From contig VCMS01000141.1 of assembly GCA_022539475.1 (NCBI GenBank), forward strand, positions 1-64,000: a stretch of DNA of 64,000 nucleotides, read 5' to 3'. Under the pieces are notes generated by a model that did no database searches, was not told the origin of the DNA, and saw only the letters and a list, made by a program, of their open reading frames with translations. Position 1 is the stretch's first letter, and the number at the start of each line of letters is the position of its first letter. A program made the translations under genes and the position numbers. Source of the DNA: Gracilaria domingensis. Its lineage: Eukaryota; Rhodophyta; Florideophyceae; Gracilariales; Gracilariaceae. Of the stretch, positions 56,104 through 64,000 are shown one piece after another.

Positions 56104-57126
56104 ATGGCGTCCACATGGTACCCCCAGCAGGGCCCAGTTCCGCGTGAACCAGTCATGTCTTTCAATGGGACTTCTATGGATGTCCGAAAGTTTCTCTTCT
56201 ATTTGGAGAACGTGGCCACCGTTGGTATGGATGATGGTGAGCGCGCAGTGAGGCTTCTTGGGTTTCTAGAAGGAGAGGCCTTTAACTTTTATTATGATAC
56301 CTACGCTATGAACGGTTCGCTTACGAGTGAAGCCCGAGAATACGCTGGTGTGAAGCAGGCCCTCATTGAGCGCTTTGGGGCCACTGATGAGCCTGAAGAG
56401 CAAATTCGTTGCGCTGTCACTGCTCGTCTAGATTATGGGGATCTATTGGGATCATTGAAGAAGATGGATGCTTATTATGAGTTATCAGGCTTCAACGAGA
56501 AGGCGAAGTTTGGCCTTCTACGTAATGCCGCTATGGAGTATGCCGATCTAGCCCAATTTATCATCTTCCGCGGAGCGGACACTTACGACGCTCTCAAGGG
56601 CTTGGTGAGATCCTTTGTAGCAGGAAGGAAAGCGCTGGGCTCCTACGGCGCATTGAGCGCGCTTCCACCACCGAAGCAAATGTTACAGAGGACCTCGAAG
56701 ACGAAAGCCGCACGCCCGAGTGCAGCGCCACTTGAAGACAAGGTTGAGCGACTGGCTGAGCAAATGGCGGAGCTTCACCTCCTCGTAAAGAAGACTCAAG
56801 CGGCAGGTCCTCGTCAAGAGAAGGAGCAGACTTGCTCCTACTGTCACCAGCCTTGTCACTTTGCAAACCGTTGCGAACTGAACCCGCATCGCAACACGCG
56901 CTGCGGTCGCTGCGGAAGGATCGGTCACTCCGTGACGACTTGTTGGTCCAAGCCTAAGGCGGAACCAGGCTCTAACGTGTCCTTTGAAGGTGTCAAGTCC
57001 GAGTCGGGCGTGGAGAGGGCTTTAAAGGAAAAGAACGTGCGCATCAGGTCTGCGGAAAACCCTGTGTCAGTGGTTATCAATGACTCTGACGATGATGATG
57101 TCGTGACTACGACGAAAAGAGACTGA
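56104..57126 (+). CDS. Gypsy-B gag
   Basis: The frame from the ATG at 56104 encodes a capsid-type helical domain (SFNGTSMDVRKFLFYLENVA, then VRLLGFLEGEAFNFYYDTYA, then EARVEYAGVKQALIERFG-like helices). This is the retrotransposon gag arrangement of Ty3 elements. Near its end are zinc knuckles, the clearest being CGRCGRIGHSVTTC (C-x2-C-x4-H-x4-C) near 56900-56945. An acidic tail closes it. It lies in the expected place between leader and pol. Gag packages the element's RNA in cytoplasmic particles. Confidence 0.88.
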   Translation: MASTWYPQQGPVPREPVMSFNGTSMDVRKFLFYLENVATVGMDDGERAVRLLGFLEGEAFNFYYDTYAMNGSLTSEAREYAGVKQALIERFGATDEPEEQIRCAVTARLDYGDLLGSLKKMDAYYELSGFNEKAKFGLLRNAAMEYADLAQFIIFRGADTYDALKGLVRSFVAGRKALGSYGALSALPPPKQMLQRTSKTKAARPSAAPLEDKVERLAEQMAELHLLVKKTQAAGPRQEKEQTCSYCHQPCHFANRCELNPHRNTRCGRCGRIGHSVTTCWSKPKAEPGSNVSFEGVKSESGVERALKEKNVRIRSAENPVSVVINDSDDDDVVTTTKRD

Positions 57127-57183
57127 GACGGTAACCCTCTGCCAAAGCAGCCCCGCACCACTACCCTTCCAGGCATCTCACCT

Positions 57184-60100
57184 GTGATGTTTCCCCAAAG
57201 CCAGGATGCTGGAGCCGTGGCTAAGCCACCAAGAGGAATCTCGAAGGCACCATCGAAAGCGCGAAAGACTTCAACTGGCAAGCCGAAGGCCAAGCCTAAG
57301 AAGATTAAGATCCAAGAGCATATCGCTAAGTACAACGTTTATGAAGAGCTTGCTAAAGCCCCAACTGGGATTACGTTTGGTCAGTTAGCTCGGGGAGACG
57401 CTGACAACGCTAAGAAAGATCTTCGTCGGATTCTTTCCGGGAGCTTCAGTGGTAAGAAGGTAGCACTCGCTCAGGCTCCGGCGCTGCCTCCATCCCTAAA
57501 AGTGGTTAATGTGGCGGTATACCGGACCGTGTGCCAGGCGTTGCTGGATTCAGGCGCAATCCCCAATTTGATGTCCATCGCTTTTAGCCAAAGGTTGTCT
57601 ATTGAACTAAGGCCTTCAGGCTGGAGGATCATTGTTGCTGACGGGACGAAATCCTTGGTCCGGGGGCGAGTACAAGATATACCAGTAGTATTCGGCTCTC
57701 TGCGAGCACCTTTGGACTTCTTAGTCGTGGAGAACCCCCCCTTTCACGTCATAATTGGGTGCCTTACGCTTGAATCTTTGCAAGCTTGTTTGGACCTTGG
57801 CACTCAGCAAGTCTCCATGCGGTTCGATGGTGACAGCACCGTCTTGCCACTGGACTACCATCGGCCTGATGAAGACTTTGTTGAGGAAATGGCACATACG
57901 GACAGTGAGGACTTCACGTCGGCCTCCGACTCGTACTCCTCCGAAAGTGAGGATGATCAAGATGAAGCAGAACCTACTTTCTTCTTCCCGAAAGGCAAAC
58001 CGGACACGTCGGCATATGCTCTGTCCGCCTTGCATCATGAGCAAGGATTGCCGAGCGGACGTCAGCCCTCAGTTGTCTCGCTCCATCGAAATTATGTGGA
58101 AGATGTTCAGGAGTTGAACGTCACCCAAGAAGAAGGGGAACCCGTGCTGCCTCAACCACAAGTATTGGATGAGAAGCGCGAAAGACTTGAAGCGGCAGAC
58201 GAAAACGAAGACAGTTCGAGTGAGAATGATGAAGAAGGTTCTCCTCCACCCGAGCAAGGTCTTGTCCTTCCGATAAGGAGCGATGTTGTCTTGTTAAGAC
58301 CGGAAGATCCGGATGGTCAGCCGGACTACCTCATCGTCCGAGTTTATCTTCGTTACCCTCAGCTGGCGCCTGGTGATCCTGTCCATCCTCACACATCTCA
58401 ACTACCTTATGGGAACATGGGAGTACTGGAGGTGGATCCCCTCGCCGCACACGTAGTTCGATTCCAAGAGGGGTGGCCAATCCCAGACAGGCAAAGTGAG
58501 CGAGACCCTCCCGACGCACCCCAAGGAGAGGAACGACAAGAACATGTCACTTACGTGGGGCTCCAGGGGTCTGTTGACGACCGTCATCCGAATCCATCGT
58601 CTTTCCAAAGCTCGTCGACGGACACCAGCGTCCAGCAGCCTGATAAGAGCGAGAATGTTGAAGAAGTTGTACACCATGAAGATGAAGTCGAAGTAGATGA
58701 AGAAGAAGATGCAGATGAAGAAGTAGATGATGAAGTGAATAATGAAGTAGGTGATGAAGTAGATCATGAAGAAGATCATGAAGAAATCGCAGAAGAGGAA
58801 GACTCCTCCCCCGAAGAGGTTGAGATCGCTGACACGCCTCTCTATCGGGACCCAGTCCTCACTATCCCCATCAAGGACGAAGTCAAGCTGTTACCACTTG
58901 AAGAAGGCGAGCTTGTTAGCGACTTTTTGGTCGTACGGGTTGAAATACGGTACCCCGTTCCCGATCCTGCACATCCTCCGCACTTAGGGCAACACAACAT
59001 GCCCTTTGGTTGTATGGGAAAGCTGGAGGAGGATGACGAGGGCCTTCTTGTAATCGCCTTCGAGGAAGAGCTTCCTCAAGAGGAATTTCAGACGCAAGAC
59101 ATTGGCAGCTCGGGAAGCACCGGGTTGCGGCCAGGCCCCTCGCAACCACCTCTTAATGCTAGAGATCCCTCCAAAGCATCGAGCGATGAAGAGCAATCTA
59201 GCGAACAGCAGGGTCCACATGGGGTTGACGATAGTGAGAAAAGGGTTGAAGCAAACTGCCTTACCTCCCAGGTTGAGTTCTCATTACTGGATCCCATTGC
59301 TCGGGACGGAGATGGTAGGACCTTTGACAGAAGAGACTATCATCCGGATGCGGATCAAAGGGCAATTATCCTTGAGAGAGTATCGTACTTACCTCTTGAG
59401 GCACAACAGAGGTTGCTAGCCACGTTGCTCGACCTGGATGTCGTAGCCTGGTCTTTGTATGATCTGCGCCCCTCCGATGTCCCCGTGATGCACGAGTTCT
59501 CACTCACTGTCGATACACCCATATACTCTCGAGTAAGACGCCTGCCACCGAAGCATGATGAAGTGGTTAGGAAAGAGGTTCACAAGATGCTATCAGCAGG
59601 TATCATCAAGCCTTGTACATCCCCCTGGTCTTTTCCCGTTGTCATAGCTACTAAGAAGGACGGGAAGCCTAGGTTCTGCGTAGACTATAGGTCGTTGAAC
59701 AGGGTCATGAAAGCCGATCGGTGGCCGTTGCCTCGCATGGAACAGATATTTGACGATATTCGGGGAGCCTCCTTCTTCACGACTCTTGACCTATTCTCAG
59801 GATATTGGCAGATCCGCATGTCACAGAAGTGCAAAGAGATGACCACTTTTGTCTGTAGGCAGGGCACGTACCAGTTTGAAGTCATGCCGTTTGGGCTCAT
59901 GAACGCGCCATCCACGTTCCAACGTATGATGGACTCGATCCTCAATCGCTGTGAGTTTGCTCGGGTCTATGTTGATGATGTGGTAATATTTTCCAAAAGC
60001 CTTGAGGAGCACCTCGAACATGTTGGAACTGTGCTGAAAACTATCTCGTCGCATGGTCTAAAACTGAAGATTTCCAAGTGCGAGTTCGCTCAACCAAATA

Positions 60101-62550
60101 TCAAGCTGCTAGGGCATGTTGTGGAAGAGACTGGTGTGTCTGTGGATACAGGAAAGGTCGAGGCCATTCAAAATGCTCCAGTGCCAAGGACAGTTACCGA
60201 GCTAAGAAGCTTCCTGGGCCTTGCGGGCTACTACCGACGATTTATTACGCATTTTGCCGAGACCTCGTCGGTCCTGCATGCCTCCACCTCGGGTAAGGGA
60301 AGACTAGAGTTCACTGATGAAATGCTCAAGGCTTTCAATGAGTTGAAGCAGAAACTCACGACACCCCCCGTCTTGGCTTTTCCCGACTTTGACTCTCCAT
60401 TCCGCGTTGAAACAGATGCTTCCACAGTCGCACTGGGTGCCGTTCTGGCGCAAAAGAAGTCAGATGGGAACTTTCATCCGCTACAATACGCGAGCAGAAC
60501 CATGACGGCAACAGAGAAAAGGTATTCAGTATGTGAACAAGAAGCCTTAGCTGTTGTCTTTGCGTTGAAGAAGTTCAGAATGTACCTACTTGGTTCTCAG
60601 CCCTTCCAGTTGGTCACGGACCACCAGGCTTTAAAATATGTGTTCACAAAGAAAGATATGCACGGTCGGCTGGCCAGATGGTTGGACTTCTTGGCTGAGT
60701 ATGAGTTCGAAATCGTCTATCGTGCTGGCGACAAGAACCACGCAGCGGACTACCTTTCTCGCTTTGCCATGAACAAATGTGAGAACTCAACTGCCGTGGC
60801 CGCCCCAGTTACTGACGCGTTCAATGGCTTAGAGCCTTACTATGCCAACATCGCACGGCACTTGAACCACATGGCGATCGACGAAGAGGACCCCAAAATT
60901 AGGGCTGCAATCAAACGCAACGCAAAGAAGTTTACAGTCTGGGATGGAGGCCTTTATCGCAGAATAGGTGGTTGGCTAAGGCTCGTCCCCAATGTATCCG
61001 AAAGGATCTAAATCATTCGAACCTTCCATGATGATGTGGGGCACTGGGACTTCAAGGCAACCATGAAACATCTCTCTACTAGATTTTGGTGGCCCACTAT
61101 GCGCTTTGAAGTCTCTGAATATGTCAGGAGCTGTAACGGATGCCAATTCATGGGCGCCTTTCTAGCTTATCGCGCTGGTCAGCGGGCCTCACTTACAAAT
61201 GTTTTCGACACATTTTCTATCGATTTCGCCGGACCGTTCCGCCCCACTCGCAATGGTAATCGGTTCCTTCTGATAGGAGTGGAGCATTTAACAGGATGGC
61301 CTGTCGCTCTAGCTACGAAGAACGCCACAGCGGCTGAAGTCCTAAGATTTGTGAAGCAAGAGATTGTTGCCCCCTTCGGTTACCCACGTGTCATCATATC
61401 TGATAATGCAACATCTTTTCTAGCGGCTACGGTGCAATAATACATGTGGGAGCACGGTATCTCGCTCAAACCTGTTCTAGCGTACGCACCGATGTCAAAT
61501 GGACGAGCAGAAAGGATGGTGGGAACCATTAAGAGGTCACTAAGCAAGATCATTCATGAGAAAAGCGTTGGCTGGGATGAAGCATTGCCTGATGTTTTAT
61601 TCGGGTACAGAACTCGTCAAATGACTGAGGGGTACTCCCCTTTTGAGCTGCTATACGGGGTCTACCCTCGCATGCACCATACCGATCCTCCTCCGTTCAT
61701 AACTTCGGCCTCCCCGGCAAACAGAATTACAGCACTTCAAGCAGCCGCAATCGGTAGGGCCACTCGCGTCGATAGGCAACCCGCGCGAAGGAACGAAGGA
61801 CGCTATGGCCATAGGTTTGCAGTGGGAGACCAGGTCCTAGTCATGCGAGCAGGAGCTATGAATCCCGGAATCAAATGGCCGTCGTTTATCTCAAAGTTCT
61901 ATGGCCCTTGTCATGTTATTCGTGCAAGTCACCCTCGGTACTACCTCATCTCTCCGCATCGCCGCATGTCCCGAAAAGGCATACACGCAAGGAGACTCAA
62001 ACCCTATTACGATGGACCAAGGACCTTGCGACAAGAAGTGAGTCATGCACTTGACATGGTTGCAATGCCAATTGTTGTCGACTACGAAGTTCGCAACCCA
62101 GAAGTAGATTATCTAACTCTGGAAGTCGGTGGTCGTACACTAGAAGACTGGCTTGCGCCATTGGATTGTGAAGATTGGGAGAAGCACAGGGTTGTCTGGA
62201 ACTGCTTCCATCTCTGCCTTAGCGTACACCACGTATATGGTCAGTACATCACAAGACGTTCTCATGAAATGCTGGGAAGGTTGGCACGAAGGCTACACCC
62301 ACAAATGAAGAGACTTGGCGCTGATAGAACCATATTCCTTCTCTATCATTATGTGGTCGGAAAATATGGTCACCTCCCGCCAGCAGCAACACATGAAGAA
62401 CAAGTGGTGGACTACATCCGACTTATCGGACAACGGGAGGAGTTCATTGTGGACTTCAATCCAGACCCCGACTACCCAGAGCCTCCATATCCGTTCCTAT
62501 ACACCACTGAAGAAGTTTCGCGCAACGGAGCTTTGGGAACTACGATGTAA
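57184..62550 (+). pseudogene. Gypsy-B pol (protease, reverse transcriptase, RNase H, integrase)
   Basis: A retropepsin-like site LLDSGAIPNLMS lies near 57541-57576. An acidic linker holding two related 70-residue modules follows. Reverse transcriptase covers about 59540-60100 (FCVDYRSLNRVMKADRWPLP; VYVDDVVIFS near 59968). RNase H is at about 60400-60770 (ETDASTVALGAVLAQ). An integrase zinc domain lies near 61036-61145 (CNGCQF) and the DDE core at about 61215-61560 (IDFAGPF, ISDNATSF, NGRAERM). After the integrase C-terminal domain comes a roughly 165-residue extension of unknown type instead of a chromodomain. It is nearly whole; treated as a fossil. Confidence 0.9.
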
Positions 62551-62586
62551 GATCTAATTCACGGCCGCCCAGGCGAAGCGACCGCT

Positions 62587-62597
62587 TAGGTGGGGAG
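62587..62597 (+). promoter_or_regulatory. Gypsy-B polypurine tract
   Basis: AGGTGGGGAG directly precedes the right LTR, the expected plus-strand priming site. Confidence 0.75.
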
Positions 62598-64000
62598 TGT
62601 GTGAAGATGCAGCGCAGAAGGGCGTGTGGAGAAGCATTGAAGAGGAGCGTCCGTTACGCAAAGAAAGCAGATTTTTACTAGAAGCAGCAGGAAGCCCTCA
62701 GTATCAAGCAATTAGGGCGGACTCAACGCTGAATACGACGCACACCATTCAGGGTAATACGAGTCAACGGCACGTCTCCAGTTCCTACGGATTCGGCGGC
62801 GCGAATTAGCTCCTGTAGCGCGGCGCGGATCCTGAAAACGGCGTCGCGGAAGCCAGCAATGTAGCCCGTGCGGTAATCGTACGTGACGTTGAAGAGAATT
62901 TCGTGAATCTCGTCCACGATGGAGGCCTCCTCTGCCTCTACATCGAGGACTGAGCGGGTACGGGGTAGCATGGGAGGTGGCAGGATAAACGATAGGTGCA
63001 AGGGTGGCTGCAGCGACTCGGTGGGATGTCTGCAAGGTGACGAAGACAGTCGGGTGGCGTGATGCAGGTATATGTGCAGCACCATTCAGCAGTTGACAGA
63101 GTGGTGGCCACGTGGCAATTTACTGGGTGCACCTGAGACATTAGTCCACCAATGCATTGGGAAGGAACTGACAATTAATTAGGGAAATTGATTAATTTTC
63201 AACAAGAAATTGTTGGGAAGGAATTAATGTCTTGTTGACAAACCATTACGAACAAAACAGCTGAGGACATGTCGGTGACATGTCCCATGGAAAGGAATTA
63301 TTACTTGTCAACAAGGAGATAACCTTACATGTCATCAATCAAATGGAAACGACTCATCGATTCGGGCAAAACTAATGAAATTTCGGACAACTTTTCTGTG
63401 GAATGGAAGGCACACGCGACCTGACCTGTCTCAATGAGAAGCTGCTTCGCGTCTATAAAGAGACGGTCAAGAGACTCATTATGGCCAGGTGGTTATGACC
63501 GCATCGAAACAGCAGTTGTGGGAGGAACCAATCAAGAAACCCACACAAGACATAAATATACAAGTAGTAACTAGTGAACCTTTAGATTAGAAATACGACT
63601 AGTATGCATTCTTTGAGATTATTCAATGGCTCATTTCTTTATATAAACCCCTCTCCGAAGAGCGATGGTCTCTAAAATCTGGAGGGGGCAGACCACCTTG
63701 ACGACCTCACACACACTTCCTTTGGCAAACCACCACCACCCTTCAGAGCAGTCTGCTCCCCCTTGCCATCAACCTTCCTACATTCAACCCAACAGTGAGC
63801 GGCTTGGTCTCCCGCTTCACAACTCGTCTCTACGCGGCTAGTCGTGCTGCCCTGTCTTGAGCTCGCTTGCACTTCTACGCCGTCGCTTGCAACTACCAGT
63901 ACACAGTTCCGACGAACTTAGGTTGACGTTTGCGCACCCTTTGCGTTCTTTCGCTCCCCACCCAGCTGTGGACTACTCTAGTTTGCTGTCACAGGGCTGC
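62598..64000 (+). repeat. Gypsy-B right LTR, cut by window end
   Basis: It matches 54566-55968. It has the same TATATAAA (63640-63647) and antisense frame (63085-62723, slightly longer here). Confidence 0.9.

Larger units (their letters stand above)
54566..64000 (+). mobile_element. Gypsy-B: young Ty3/gypsy LTR retrotransposon (runs off window end)
   Basis: LTRs start TGTGTGAAGATGC at 54566 and 62598, offset 8032 bases. Over the 1403 bases that can be compared, I count about six differences (roughly 0.4 percent), so insertion is recent. Gag, protease, reverse transcriptase, RNase H and integrase occur in Ty3/gypsy order. It looks nearly whole, with about two interruptions. The right LTR is cut by the window end, so the target duplication cannot be checked. 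Confidence 0.92.

Noticed and set aside
58666-58800. Microsatellite as an independent feature
   Set aside because: The GATGAAGTA-like repeats are in frame inside Gypsy-B pol and encode an acidic linker, so they are covered there.

Overview
This 64 kb window is eukaryotic, repeat-dominated DNA. I find no convincing ordinary host gene. The evidence for a eukaryote is two Ty3/gypsy retrotransposons, a tyrosine-recombinase (DIRS/Ngaro-like) retroelement, and two CACTA-superfamily transposase genes, one Plavaka-like and one Tnp2-like. Base composition and the element mix would suit an alga, oomycete or fungus. My guess is a red alga, but nothing in the window proves it.

Layout. Positions 1-5090 hold two divergent decayed genes. 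On the minus strand is a ParB/sulfiredoxin-fold protein that continues into a 2-oxoglutarate/Fe(II)-dioxygenase-like domain. On the plus strand is a beta-class DNA amino-methyltransferase followed by a SET domain. A second copy of the ParB-dioxygenase gene lies in inverted orientation at 17820-21099. A second copy of the segment preceding the methyltransferase lies at 14334-15640. Between these are a basic repeat protein with coiled-coil remnants (6852-9486), a degraded Plavaka-type transposase (9785-12680, minus), and a possible small terminal-inverted-repeat element (15839-16955).

Positions 21100-31660 hold unrecognised decayed genes: a hydrophobic protein, a lysine/glutamate-rich frame, a cysteine-rich segment and a disordered protein. 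They end in a Tnp2-type transposase (28623-31660, plus), which is divergent from the minus-strand disordered gene. An identical 75-bp piece links that disordered gene to the ParB/methyltransferase junction. This suggests the chromatin- and DNA-modifying genes and the CACTA genes belong to one mobile lineage.

From 36083 the window is mostly retroelement fossils. Gypsy-A (36088-47856) has 854-bp LTRs, an ACAAG target duplication, a C-terminal chromodomain, a dense array of tiny hairpins and an antisense reading frame. A DIRS/Ngaro-like element (49243-53674, minus) is bounded by 60-bp direct repeats. A solo Gypsy-A-family LTR (51903-52756, TGCAT duplication) is inserted in it. Gypsy-B (54566 to beyond the window end) has nearly identical LTRs of at least 1.4 kb. 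LTR divergence by eye is about 2.3 percent for Gypsy-A and about 0.4 percent for Gypsy-B, so Gypsy-B is the younger.

The most unusual content is the ParB, dioxygenase, DNA methyltransferase and SET gene set, and the micro-hairpin array in Gypsy-A.
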